A model generated the notes under the pieces. It was given only the letters and a program-made list of their open reading frames with translations. It made no database searches and was not told the origin of the DNA. A program made the translations under genes and the position numbers. Source: Acidobacteriota bacterium (lineage in GTDB: Bacteria; Acidobacteriota; Terriglobia; Terriglobales; Acidobacteriaceae). Taken from it: a stretch of DNA of 12,251 bases. How positions within the stretch are numbered: position 1 is the first letter of the stretch; every line of letters begins with the position of its first letter. The stretch is taken from assembly GCA_019510535.1 (NCBI GenBank), contig JAEKKE010000334.1, forward strand, positions 1 through 12,251, written 5' to 3'. This document shows, piece after piece, positions 1 to 7,748 of the stretch.

Positions 1-2457
1 CTTGCCGTCGGGGAAGGGGAAGCCGTCCTTGAAGAGATACGGCGAATCAGCGCCGTCTTTTGCCACCGGCCACTGCAACGACTTGTATCCCTCAAGCCGC
101 TCGTAGCTGACGCCAGCAAAGAGCGGCGTCAACGCGGCGACTTCATCCATCACTTCCGACGGATGCTTGTACTTCCACTTTCCACCCATGCGATTTGCGA
201 TGAGCTGGATGATCTCCCAATCGGGCTTCGAAAACCCGAGCGGCTTTATCGCGCGGTACAGACGCTGGATCCGGCGTTCCGTATTGGTGAAGGTGCCTTC
301 CTTCTCCAGCGAAGGAGATGCCGGCAGCACCACGTGGGCGAACTTCGCTGTCTCCGAAAGGGAGATATCCTGGACGACCAGAAAATCAACCTGCTCGAGC
401 GCAACCTTAACATCGTTGGCATTGGCATCGGAGGTGATGGTGTCTTCGCCCTTGAGGTAAAGGCACTTCAAAGTGCCATCGTGAATGGCACGAATCATCT
501 CATGGTTATCCAGGCCGTCCTTCACCGGCAGCGTGCACTGCCAGGCTGCTTCAAACTTGGCACGCACCTGCTCGTCGGCCACCTTCTGATAACCGGAGTA
601 GACATTAGGCATGGACCCAAAGTCGGATGCTCCCTGCACATTGTTGTGTCCACGCAACGGATACGCCCCTGTCGCCGGACGCATATAGTTGCCGGTCAGC
701 AACAGCAGATTGGAGATAGCGGTTGAAGTGTCGGAGCCGCCACAGTGTTGCGTCACGCCCATCGCCCACAGGATGCAGACCGTTTTCGACTGCGCAATCC
801 AGTTAGCAACCTGAATCAGCGCGTCTCGTGAAATCCCCGTGCGCTGTTCGGCAAACTCCAGTGTGTACTGCGCCAGAGACTCGCGCTGCGCATCGAAGTT
901 GTCGACCCAGCGATCGATGAACTCCTGCTTATGCCATCCCTGCTGCAGGAGGTAGTTCGCGACAGCGTTGATCCAGATTGGATCGGTCGAAGGCTGCGGA
1001 TGCAGGAAGAGATCGGCGCGCTCCGCCATCTCGTGCCGGCGAAGATCGGCGACAATCACCTTCTGTCCGCGATGCTTCTGGCTTCGCTTAATGCGTGTGG
1101 CCAATACCGGATGCGACTCGCAGGTATTCGAACCGACGATGATTACAAGCTCAGCCTGCTCGATATCGGCGATCGATCCGGAGTCTCCGCCGTAACCCAC
1201 AGTACGGCTCAGGCCCATGGTTGCGGGTGTCTGACAGTAGCGTGAGCAGTTGTCGATGTTGTTCGTGCCGATCACCTGCCGCGCCAGCTTCTGCATCAGG
1301 TAACTCTCTTCATTGGTGCACTTCGACGACGCAATAAAGGCAAAGGCATCTGGCCCGTGGTTCTGTTTGATCTGCTTGAATCTCCGCTCGATCAGGTCCA
1401 GCGCCTCTTTCCATGTGGTCTTGCGGAACTCGTTGGTCCTCTCGTCGCGGATCATGGGATGGCGAATACGTTCTTTCGAGTTCACGAAGTCCCAGCCAAA
1501 CTTGCCCTTCACACACGTCGAGATGCCGTTCGCCGGGCCATCTGCCGGCTCGATCTTCAGGATGTGACGTCCCTGTGTCCAGACATCGAAGCTGCAGCCG
1601 ACACCGCAGTAGGTACAGACGGTCTTGGTGCGCTTGTTCCGCAGATCGCGCGTGGCGGCTTCGCCATTCGAGATCGCCATAATCGGCGGGAATCCCGTAG
1701 CCGGTTCCACCGCCTTCACCGCAGCAATCATGCCATTGAGTACTGGCTGCGGCAGCGCCGTCAGATAGCCCGCGCGCCCCAGCATGGACTTCTCCATCAA
1801 TGCATTGCACGGACACACCGTCACGCAATGTCCGCAGGATACGCAGGAGGAACCCGCGATCTGCGTTCCCCCGTCCCACAGAACCCGTGGATGCTCCGAC
1901 TCCCAGTTGATAGTCAGTGTCTCGTTCACCTGCACGTTCTGGCACGCTTCAACGCAGCGCCCGCAGAGAATGCATTGCGACGGGTCATAGCGATAGAAGG
2001 GATTGGAGTGATCCTGCGGGTAAGGCTTGGGTGTAAACGGCCGCTCCTGATGCTTCACATCCAGATTCATCACCGTGTTGTGCACCGTGCAGTTGTGATT
2101 GGAGTTGTCGCAGACCGTGCAGTAGAGATCGTGATTGTGCAGGATGCGATCGAAGGCATCGCGCTGGGCCGCATCGGCCCGCTGAGAACGGGTGGCAACC
2201 TCCATGTCCGGGGTAACAGGCGTTGAACAGGCGCGCACCATTCTTCCATTGACCTCGACCATGCAGGTGTCACAGGTCTCGATCGGGCCCATGGAATGGT
2301 GATAGCAGACCTGCGCCAGCCTGCGATCTGGGAGCGCATGGTTGATGCGCTCCACCAGCAGTTCCCCCGTGGCAGCGGGAACCTGGGCGCCGTCCAGTTG
2401 GATCGTGGTGTCGAGGGGCAGAACGGTTTCGGTATTGAGCAAGCGCTTGTCTGGCAT
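1..2457 (-). CDS. fdhF: Formate dehydrogenase alpha subunit, Mo-bisMGD and Fe-S type (partial, C-terminus off the left edge)
   Basis: Predicted to oxidise formate to CO2 in the cytoplasm at a molybdenum bis-MGD centre and pass electrons along Fe-S clusters. All 819 codons present read without interruption. Domains in order: a [2Fe-2S] ferredoxin domain (C51, C62, C65, C77); a His(Cys)3 NuoG-like cluster (H109, C113, C116, C123); two [4Fe-4S] sites (C162/C165/C168/C172 and C205/C208/C211/C215); the Mo-proximal [4Fe-4S] site (C281, C284, C288, C315) with the conserved Lys317; then the molybdopterin domain, colinear with E. coli FdhF. The metal-ligand position is Cys408 (codon TGT), so this is not a selenoprotein. 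The residue after it is Gln409 where FdhF has His, and the later Arg-Gly-Gln is Arg602-Gly-His604. The dinucleotide-binding C-terminal domain, roughly 150 residues, lies outside. The start has TAAGGAG unusually close (1 nt) to ATG. It is divergent from the DUF72 gene; partner subunits, if any, would lie downstream beyond the edge. Other molybdopterin oxidoreductase substrates remain possible. Confidence 0.93.
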   Translation of the reverse strand, partial: MPDKRLLNTETVLPLDTTIQLDGAQVPAATGELLVERINHALPDRRLAQVCYHHSMGPIETCDTCMVEVNGRMVRACSTPVTPDMEVATRSQRADAAQRDAFDRILHNHDLYCTVCDNSNHNCTVHNTVMNLDVKHQERPFTPKPYPQDHSNPFYRYDPSQCILCGRCVEACQNVQVNETLTINWESEHPRVLWDGGTQIAGSSCVSCGHCVTVCPCNALMEKSMLGRAGYLTALPQPVLNGMIAAVKAVEPATGFPPIMAISNGEAATRDLRNKRTKTVCTYCGVGCSFDVWTQGRHILKIEPADGPANGISTCVKGKFGWDFVNSKERIRHPMIRDERTNEFRKTTWKEALDLIERRFKQIKQNHGPDAFAFIASSKCTNEESYLMQKLARQVIGTNNIDNCSRYCQTPATMGLSRTVGYGGDSGSIADIEQAELVIIVGSNTCESHPVLATRIKRSQKHRGQKVIVADLRRHEMAERADLFLHPQPSTDPIWINAVANYLLQQGWHKQEFIDRWVDNFDAQRESLAQYTLEFAEQRTGISRDALIQVANWIAQSKTVCILWAMGVTQHCGGSDTSTAISNLLLLTGNYMRPATGAYPLRGHNNVQGASDFGSMPNVYSGYQKVADEQVRAKFEAAWQCTLPVKDGLDNHEMIRAIHDGTLKCLYLKGEDTITSDANANDVKVALEQVDFLVVQDISLSETAKFAHVVLPASPSLEKEGTFTNTERRIQRLYRAIKPLGFSKPDWEIIQLIANRMGGKWKYKHPSEVMDEVAALTPLFAGVSYERLEGYKSLQWPVAKDGADSPYLFKDGFPFPDGK

Positions 2458-2458
2458 T

Positions 2459-2464
2459 CTCCTT
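2459..2464 (-). promoter_or_regulatory. Shine-Dalgarno of the formate dehydrogenase gene with very short spacing
   Basis: On the minus strand the bases AAGGAG are followed by a single A and then the ATG at 2457. The match to anti-SD is strong, but a 1-nt spacer is shorter than the usual 5-9. Next in-frame candidate is a TTG at codon 6 (spacing about 16). I keep the ATG. Confidence 0.5.
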
Positions 2465-2536
2465 AGGATGATATCGGTGGTAGCTTGGTGGCCCTCACCT
2501 CGATGTGACGGGCAGCCACTTGCCTCAATTCCGCAT

Positions 2537-2654
2537 CTAGATCATTTTCCCTGGTGCTGGGTAGCCCGGAAGAGGCGTGCAGCGGCGTTTTCATTGAGGA
2601 AAACGCCCATAGATGCGGGAGGCCTACTCTACACCTACAGGGAAAATGATCTAG
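2537..2654. repeat. 118-bp concentric palindrome (REP/MITE-like element) in the divergent fdhF-DUF72 region
   Basis: The outer arms are a perfect 16-bp inverted repeat: CTAGATCATTTTCCCT at 2537-2552 and its reverse complement at 2639-2654. The centre holds a perfect 9-bp stem, GGCGTTTTC at 2584-2592 and GAAAACGCC at 2599-2607, with loop ATTGAG. Both are centred on exactly 2595.5, and the intervening 30 or so bases on each side pair partially (for example GGTG..nGGTAG against GGTG..AGTAG), so the whole element can form one long imperfect hairpin. Complementarity continues weakly outside the arms (CCGCA on both sides). It occupies most of the 214-bp gap, and its right arm ends 6 nt before the DUF72 Shine-Dalgarno. 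A related short copy lies at 10403-10440. The sequence does not show whether it is a mobile repeat, an mRNA structure or a regulatory site. Confidence 0.85.
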
Positions 2655-2660
2655 CCTGCG

Positions 2661-2665
2661 GGAGG
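2661..2665 (+). promoter_or_regulatory. Shine-Dalgarno GGAGG deciding the DUF72 start
   Basis: GGAGG lies 6 nt before the ATG at 2672. This selects 2672 rather than the upstream in-frame starts, which would read through the palindrome. Confidence 0.8.
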
Positions 2666-2671
2666 GTTGAG

Positions 2672-3598
2672 ATGGCAGGTGAGATACGAATCGGCATCTC
2701 CGGTTGGAGGTATGCCGGATGGCGCGGCGTTTTCTATCCACCGAAACTGCAGCAGCGGCGCGAGTTGGAGTTCGCCGCCAATCGCTTCCGTTCCATCGAG
2801 ATCAACGGCACCCATTACTCGCTGCAGCGCCCAAAGAACTTTCTGCAGTGGGCCTCCGAGACTCCAGACGACTTCATCTTCTCGATCAAAGGGTCACGCT
2901 TCATCACCCACATGAAGAAGCTGCGCGACGTTGAAGATGCACTGGCGAACTTCTTTGCGCAGGGACTGCTGGCACTCGGCCGCAAAATAGGGCCCATTCT
3001 CTGGCAATTTCCGCCACAACTCCCATTTGACCCAAAGCGCTTCGACAGCTTCTTCCGGATTCTGCCGCGCACCCTGGGTCAGGCGGCAAAACTGGCCTGC
3101 TTCCATGGGCCTCGGCTGCAGGGCCGGGCCATCACCGAAGCTCCACGAGGAACGGCGAGGATGCCTCTTCGTCATTGCGTTGAGATTCGTCACGAAAGCT
3201 TCGCCGTCCCTGAGTTCGTCGATCTGCTCCGCAGGCACAACATCGGCTTGGTCGTCGCCGATACGGTAGAGTGGCCGCTGCTGATGGACGTCACGAGTGA
3301 CTTCGTCTATTGCCGTCTGCACGGGTCTGAGCAGTTGTACGCCAGCGGCTATGAAGAGAAAGCCATCGCGCAATGGGCCGACCGGGTCGTGCGCTGGGCT
3401 ACGGCACAGGAATCCGACAACGGCAGCTTCGCCTGCACGGACCGTGCGCCGAAGCTGCCGCAGCGGGATGTCTACGTCTACTTCGACAACGACATGAAAG
3501 TGCGCGCCCCATTCGATGCCATGGCACTTCAGGAGCGCGTCAACCGCCTATTGCCGGAGTGCCTCCATCGCAATGACGCCCAGCAACAGGTGGCTTAG
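2672..3598 (+). CDS. DUF72 family (YecE-like) protein
   Basis: A 308-residue protein of the DUF72/YecE family, a TIM-barrel-like fold whose biochemical role is not settled. Family hallmarks are visible in order: GISGWRYAGW near residues 8-17, EINGTHYSLQ, a F-S-I-K-G-S-R-F-I-T-H segment, LWQFPPQ, VEIRHESF, VVADT.EWP, DFVYCRLHG and a C-terminal VYVYFDND. The start is set by a good Shine-Dalgarno at 2661; the frame is open further upstream, but that extension passes through the intergenic palindrome and has no family similarity. It is divergent from formate dehydrogenase. Its TAG stop (3596-3598) overlaps the TAA of the convergent amine oxidase (3595-3597), so there is no room for a terminator between them. 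The protein is cytosolic; no signal peptide or membrane segment is seen. Confidence 0.9.
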   Translation: MAGEIRIGISGWRYAGWRGVFYPPKLQQRRELEFAANRFRSIEINGTHYSLQRPKNFLQWASETPDDFIFSIKGSRFITHMKKLRDVEDALANFFAQGLLALGRKIGPILWQFPPQLPFDPKRFDSFFRILPRTLGQAAKLACFHGPRLQGRAITEAPRGTARMPLRHCVEIRHESFAVPEFVDLLRRHNIGLVVADTVEWPLLMDVTSDFVYCRLHGSEQLYASGYEEKAIAQWADRVVRWATAQESDNGSFACTDRAPKLPQRDVYVYFDNDMKVRAPFDAMALQERVNRLLPECLHRNDAQQQVA

Positions 3599-4950
3599 AT
3601 AACGTCGCGACGATCCTGAAGTACCTGCTGTGCCGCACGCAGACCGCTACGGATTGCGGCGTGAACCGTCCCCCAATGACCGGTGGTGTCTGTATGCTCA
3701 CCCGCGAAGAAGAGCGTGCCCAGCGCCGGTTCACTCATCCGCCTGGAAGATTCAACCCCGCCCACAGCGACATAGCTGTACGCTCCTAACGCGCACGAAT
3801 CCTCCTGCCAGTTATGGGTCAGGCACTGCAGCAGTTGCGAGCGAATCTCTTCAACCGGCCGAGAGAAGATCGTGGCGAGCTCCACACAGGCAAGTTCAGC
3901 AATGTTGGCCGCAGTCAATCCGGCCAGATGCTCGGCGCGAGGGCCACCGATCCAGCCGGTCAGAGTACGCATCGATGCCGGATGCGGTGTCCACCATACC
4001 GGCGGTATGGCTTCAAAAGCAAAAAGAAAGCTCAGTTTTTCCAACTCAGCATCGCTCGCCCAGAAACGATCTCGAAAGATAAGGGTGAAGCGACGCGCCT
4101 GCCCCATGCAAAGACCTTGTGCGTATCGCAATGCTGGGGGCTGTGGCGAGAAAACGATGCGTCCCGTCTGCAGCACTCCTAATGGAACCGCCACGATGAC
4201 ACGCCGGGCGACGAACTGCACAGGCCGGCCATCCTGCTGTGCTTGCACGCGAACCTGGTGGCTACTCCAATCTACATTCTCGACCAGGGTATTGAGGAAG
4301 AGATGGGCTCCCGCGGACCGGGCACGGGCGAGTTGATGTTGCGGCAACAGGTCGTATCCAGCGCGAACCCGGAAGGCGCGATCGCCTTCGATCTCTTCTT
4401 CTGCTTTCTGCTGGATCCCCAGCGATGCCACCGAGATCTTCTGGTGATCGGCGGCATTGAAACCCTCCACAAAATTGACGAGATGTCCGCGTGCTTCCCG
4501 GCTAAGCTCAGGATGCTGTTCGAGCAATGCGGCAAAGGAAATATCGGGCTGCTGCCACCCTTCACACTTCTCCAGGAAAGCGAACCCTTCGCCCGGCTCA
4601 TCACTCTTGCGAAGATGTTTGTCCTCGAAGGTGTAGTTGTCACCGTCAATCTCGTAGGTCGCCAGGCCAGCCTCTTCGATCAGCTGCCAAAGCTCGGGCG
4701 CCTTACCGTGGATGAACTCCGCCCCCAGCTCCACGATCTCATCACCTTCGCGAACGGTCAGCATACGGCCGCCGACACGGGACGCAGCTTCCAGCAACGT
4801 GACCTGTACGCCGGCCTCCGCCAAGGTGCGGGCTGCGGTAAGTCCAGCGATTCCGGCACCCAGGATTAGAACATCAGTCTCCACAGCAGATGGTGGATGT
4901 TGCTGATCGCCTAATGGTTTGTCCGCGGCATTGGGTGTTTTTGCTTCCAT
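3595..4950 (-). CDS. FAD-dependent amine oxidase (flavin monoamine oxidase family)
   Basis: Predicted to oxidise an amine (mono- or polyamine) with FAD, reducing oxygen to peroxide. The 451-residue protein has the N-terminal Rossmann motif GAGIAG at 31-36, the ribose-binding Glu54 followed by RVGGR (58-62), an ELGAEFIHG segment as in the family, and the C-terminal FAD motif FAGEH..TTGHWGTVHAA from about 415. The cysteine that links FAD covalently in mammalian MAO is not apparent, so FAD is probably non-covalent. The first 22 residues (Ala/Pro/Gln-rich) are an unaligned extension; a GTG at 4884 is an alternative start. There is no Shine-Dalgarno; a TAGCCT box sits 7 nt before the ATG. The start overlaps the last 40 nt of the PL10 gene, which suggests co-transcription. 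The substrate cannot be predicted. Confidence 0.9.
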   Translation of the reverse strand: MEAKTPNAADKPLGDQQHPPSAVETDVLILGAGIAGLTAARTLAEAGVQVTLLEAASRVGGRMLTVREGDEIVELGAEFIHGKAPELWQLIEEAGLATYEIDGDNYTFEDKHLRKSDEPGEGFAFLEKCEGWQQPDISFAALLEQHPELSREARGHLVNFVEGFNAADHQKISVASLGIQQKAEEEIEGDRAFRVRAGYDLLPQHQLARARSAGAHLFLNTLVENVDWSSHQVRVQAQQDGRPVQFVARRVIVAVPLGVLQTGRIVFSPQPPALRYAQGLCMGQARRFTLIFRDRFWASDAELEKLSFLFAFEAIPPVWWTPHPASMRTLTGWIGGPRAEHLAGLTAANIAELACVELATIFSRPVEEIRSQLLQCLTHNWQEDSCALGAYSYVAVGGVESSRRMSEPALGTLFFAGEHTDTTGHWGTVHAAIRSGLRAAQQVLQDRRDVI

Positions 4951-6212
4951 GATGCAAAGGCTACCAGCGTCTGGTTGGCAGAGGTGTTGTACCAGCCATA
5001 TCCGTTCCGTCGTTCCTCGGAAATCTCGGACAACTCATCGTGAATAGTGCGGTCACGATCGCCGAAGATCGGCTTTCCCCAATCGAGAGAATAGTAGCGC
5101 GACCACAATAGCGGCGCTCCCGGCTTTTCGAAGAGACGCCGGCCACCGGAAGTCTCCTTGCCGCCGGTATAGATGTAGCCGGAGATCGCGTGCTGCTGAA
5201 ACCAGGCAGCGGCAGCATAGACAGACCGTACCACTGCGGGCGAGGGTGACGGCAGGGTCATCAGGTAGTTCGTCAGCGCCGCTGACTCGGAGCTCGAAAG
5301 CGAGATCATCTCGTAGTTGCGTGCACCCGCGGGTGCCAGGGTCAGCGCATCGACCTGCTGCGGCCAGATGGTCAACCCGCCACCGATGGTCACCTGGGAC
5401 TTCAGAATGCACTCCAATCCGTGAGCGATCGCCTGCGCTGCCTGCTCCCTGAGTGCAATGGGAAGAAAGCTGTAGTTCTGGTCGGTCACGGCGAGATTCA
5501 ACGTCTCGATAGCGTTGATCATCGCGTTGTCGTTGAAGGTGATGGCATCGTGATATCCACCCTCCAGCGGCCAGACCTGCGGCCAACCGCCATTGGGATA
5601 CTGCGCACTCAGGATGTAGCGGATACCGCGTTCGATGGCCTGCTGGTAGCGCGTATGATCGGCTGTCGATGCATGTGGCGCGACCTGGGCGAGAAAACGG
5701 ATCTCAGTGGTGGTGGCATCGTTGTCCAGCGTGCCGACATAGTTCCATGTCGGCTCCATCGGCCTGTCCGCATCGTCGGGAGCAAGATGCTGCGAGGTGT
5801 TGTCCGGCGCGTAGTCTTCGCCGGGCTGGCGGTGGTGTTTATCGATCTCGATGTTCTTGCTCCATCCGCCGGCGGGAGTCTGGAAGCTGACGATGTTTTC
5901 GGCGGTGGTGTGCGCCTCGGCCGAGGCGTAAAAAACTACCTCACGATTCAACGGCATGGAGTTCGCGCCATGGCCGGCCTTGGAGTGAATCGACTCCGTC
6001 CGTCCCTCTGCCTTCAACTCCGCAGCCAGAGCAGCCTTATCTGCCAGACGCTGTTTCTGCGAACGGGTGAGATAGCCCAGCCACGCCGGCTGCTCGGCGG
6101 CGGGAAGCGTATGGATACGCGCCTCCGTCAGAGGTTCGGCAGGCTGCATGTGACCAAGCACAGCAGCATGAAGCGTGACAGCAAAGGCGGGGACAAGCAG
6201 AAGGAGACGCAT
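4911..6212 (-). CDS. pelA: Secreted pectate lyase, polysaccharide lyase family 10 (PelA/Pel-15E type)
   Basis: Predicted to cleave polygalacturonate by beta-elimination outside the cytoplasm, helping the cell use plant pectin. The chosen ATG gives 433 residues starting with a signal peptide (MRLLLLVPAFAVTLHAA, cleavage likely soon after); the frame is open 48 codons further upstream, but that Arg-rich stretch has no signal character. Family-typical segments are NIVSFQTPAGGWSKNIEI in the N-terminal third, NGGWPQVWPL, ITFNDNAM, RNYEMISLS from about 298, LLWSRYYSL, KPIFGDRD near 380-387 and ERRNGYGWY near 400-408, all consistent with an (alpha/alpha)-barrel PL10 enzyme. No carbohydrate-binding module is attached. 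There is no Shine-Dalgarno; TAGCCT lies 11 nt before the ATG. It sits 61 nt downstream of cca and overlaps the amine oxidase start. Confidence 0.9.
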   Translation of the reverse strand: MRLLLLVPAFAVTLHAAVLGHMQPAEPLTEARIHTLPAAEQPAWLGYLTRSQKQRLADKAALAAELKAEGRTESIHSKAGHGANSMPLNREVVFYASAEAHTTAENIVSFQTPAGGWSKNIEIDKHHRQPGEDYAPDNTSQHLAPDDADRPMEPTWNYVGTLDNDATTTEIRFLAQVAPHASTADHTRYQQAIERGIRYILSAQYPNGGWPQVWPLEGGYHDAITFNDNAMINAIETLNLAVTDQNYSFLPIALREQAAQAIAHGLECILKSQVTIGGGLTIWPQQVDALTLAPAGARNYEMISLSSSESAALTNYLMTLPSPSPAVVRSVYAAAAWFQQHAISGYIYTGGKETSGGRRLFEKPGAPLLWSRYYSLDWGKPIFGDRDRTIHDELSEISEERRNGYGWYNTSANQTLVAFASWKQKHPMPRTNH

Positions 6213-6273
6213 GATGTGATGGAAGGCTACACCGGGAAAGACACCTGAACACTGCGCGCGGTTGCGGAGGAAA

Positions 6274-7656
6274 TTAGATCGACGGCGGACCAAACTCTGT
6301 CGCGACCAATGCCAGACCTTCTTCCGTGGAGTGGATCTGCCCTTCGAGCTGTGCATCTTCCGCGGCTCGCAACATCTCCGTAAATTTCGGCCCGGGTTTG
6401 TAGCCAGCCTCGATCAGTGTTCTGCCGTTCACCAGCAGCTCCGGCTTGATCGCATCTTCCGGAGTCTCTTCGAAGTGCTTCTTCGCAAACTCGTAGAGCT
6501 CCAGATTTCCGCTCGCCGAAGACGCGTCCAGATAGTGAAGTTCCAGATGCTCCTCAAAACGAGGCATACGCAGGAAGCGCTTCAGCGTGGACTGTTTCAT
6601 ATGCATGATATCCGCAAAGCGCATGTGGTTATGAATCAGCGCCAGAATCTGTTCTTTGTCTTCATTAGAAAAGCGAAGGCGATTTAGGATCTCTACGGCG
6701 ATCCGTTCGCCCACCTCCACATGACCATCGAAGCGAATGCGATCGGGCGCGCGGCGAAAGGTCGCGGGCTTACCGATATCGTGCAGCAACGCTCCCCATG
6801 CCAGTGTTGCCGGCGGCATGGGTGGAAGCTTCTTGAGCAGGAGCAGCGTGTGAACCCACACATCGCCCTCGGGGTGATATTGGGGCGGTTGCTCCACGCC
6901 CTGCAGCTTCTTCGCCTCCGGCAATACCTCGGCAAGCAGACCGGTCTCATCCAACAGCTTCAACGCCACATGAGCGTTGCCTTCTGTCAGCATGCGCGTC
7001 AGCTCGTCGCGCACCCGCTCCGGAGAGACCTGGTGAATCTGCGACGCCAGCTCACGAATGGCCGCATGTGTCGACGGCTCGATGCTGTAACCCAGCCGTG
7101 CAGCGAAACGCACTGCCCGCAGCATGCGTAACTTATCTTCCGTAAAGCGCAGCCGGGCGTCGCCGATAGCACGCACCACCTGCGCGCGCAGATCCTCGCG
7201 GCCGCCGACAAAGTCGAGCGTCACCTCTTCGGCCGTAGCTCCATCTGCGAATCTGACTGAATCAAGCAGCATGCCGTTGATGGTGAAGTCGCGTCGCCGG
7301 ACATCCTCCTGCGGCGACGTCGAGAAGGTCACCTGGTCGGGCCGGCGTCCATCGGAGTACGAGCCGTCGTTGCGGAAGGTGGCCACCTCGGTGGCAATGT
7401 CTGCCGCCTCCGGCCCGGGATACTCCGGTCCCGGCTGCAGCACCAGGATCACGCCGAAGTGGGCGCCAACCGCTGCGGTCTTCTGAAAGATGGCCTGCAC
7501 CTGCTGCGGCGTCGCCGAGGTGGCCACGTCATAGTCTTTCGGCGTGAGCCCCAGCAGCAGATCGCGGACGCACCCTCCGGCAAAGTACGCCTGGTGCCCT
7601 GCGGCATGAAGAGCCTGGGCAATCTGAAGAGCGGCCTGAAGCTTCGGATCCTGCAT
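6274..7656 (-). CDS. cca: CCA tRNA nucleotidyltransferase (class II) with HD domain
   Basis: Adds or repairs the 3'-CCA end of tRNAs in the cytoplasm. The 460-residue protein shows the class II nucleotidyltransferase signature: GGCVRD at 27-32, the metal-binding pair D41/D43 in PKDYDVAT, the RRRDFTIN motif near 120-127, and DARLRFTEDKLRMLRAVRFAARL for nucleotide selection. It continues with an HD motif (H292, D293, in LLHDIGKP) in the C-terminal half, so phosphohydrolase activity is possible. The HD arrangement is common in bacterial CCA/poly(A) polymerases. The start is ambiguous: ATG 7656 begins right before the conserved region, and a GTG at 7701 would add 15 residues; neither has a Shine-Dalgarno, but TACCAT lies 8 nt before the ATG. 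It is divergent from tsaD, another tRNA maturation gene. CCA-adding versus A-adding specificity cannot be separated by eye. Confidence 0.92.
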   Translation of the reverse strand: MQDPKLQAALQIAQALHAAGHQAYFAGGCVRDLLLGLTPKDYDVATSATPQQVQAIFQKTAAVGAHFGVILVLQPGPEYPGPEAADIATEVATFRNDGSYSDGRRPDQVTFSTSPQEDVRRRDFTINGMLLDSVRFADGATAEEVTLDFVGGREDLRAQVVRAIGDARLRFTEDKLRMLRAVRFAARLGYSIEPSTHAAIRELASQIHQVSPERVRDELTRMLTEGNAHVALKLLDETGLLAEVLPEAKKLQGVEQPPQYHPEGDVWVHTLLLLKKLPPMPPATLAWGALLHDIGKPATFRRAPDRIRFDGHVEVGERIAVEILNRLRFSNEDKEQILALIHNHMRFADIMHMKQSTLKRFLRMPRFEEHLELHYLDASSASGNLELYEFAKKHFEETPEDAIKPELLVNGRTLIEAGYKPGPKFTEMLRAAEDAQLEGQIHSTEEGLALVATEFGPPSI

Positions 7657-7664
7657 CGTCTTCG

Positions 7665-7670
7665 ATGGTA
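7665..7670 (-). promoter_or_regulatory. Possible -10 box (TACCAT) of cca, leaderless arrangement
   Basis: On the minus strand TACCAT is 8 nt before the ATG at 7656, where a -10 box would place transcription start at or next to the start codon. No clear -35 is seen. The evidence is weak on its own. Confidence 0.25.
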
Positions 7671-7714
7671 GATGGTGGAACGAGGTCTGCGTGTCTCCCA
7701 CCGAAGGCGAAACC

Positions 7715-7748
7715 TGTAAAGGATGTCTGGAGACAAGTTGTAAAGGAT
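7715..7748 (+). repeat. Direct repeat TGTAAAGGAT x2 with 24-bp period, each copy followed by a dyad
   Basis: TGTAAAGGAT occurs at 7715-7724 and again at 7739-7748 in the 178-bp divergent cca-tsaD gap. The first copy is followed by TGTCTGGAGACA (arms TGTCT/AGACA), the second by the perfect 10-bp palindrome TCTCATGAGA. Candidate explanations are operator sites for a shared regulator or the decayed end of an insertion sequence; no transposase is nearby. Confidence 0.6.

Noticed and set aside
1231..1236. Selenocysteine in formate dehydrogenase
   Set aside because: The metal-ligand codon is TGT (Cys), not TGA, and the frame is open throughout.
1357..2226. Plus-strand open frame of 289 codons opposite formate dehydrogenase
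   Set aside because: It is antisense to a complete, motif-rich coding frame and encodes no recognisable motifs; long antisense frames are common in GC-rich DNA.
2463..2741. Small minus-strand open frame of 92 codons covering the large palindrome
   Set aside because: Composition follows the palindrome, no start signal, and it overlaps the DUF72 start; not supported as a gene.
4243..4869. Plus-strand open frame of 208 codons opposite the amine oxidase
   Set aside because: Antisense shadow of a frame with clear FAD-binding motifs.
5421..6248. Plus-strand open frame of 275 codons opposite the PL10 gene
   Set aside because: Antisense shadow; the minus strand carries signal peptide and PL10 motifs throughout.
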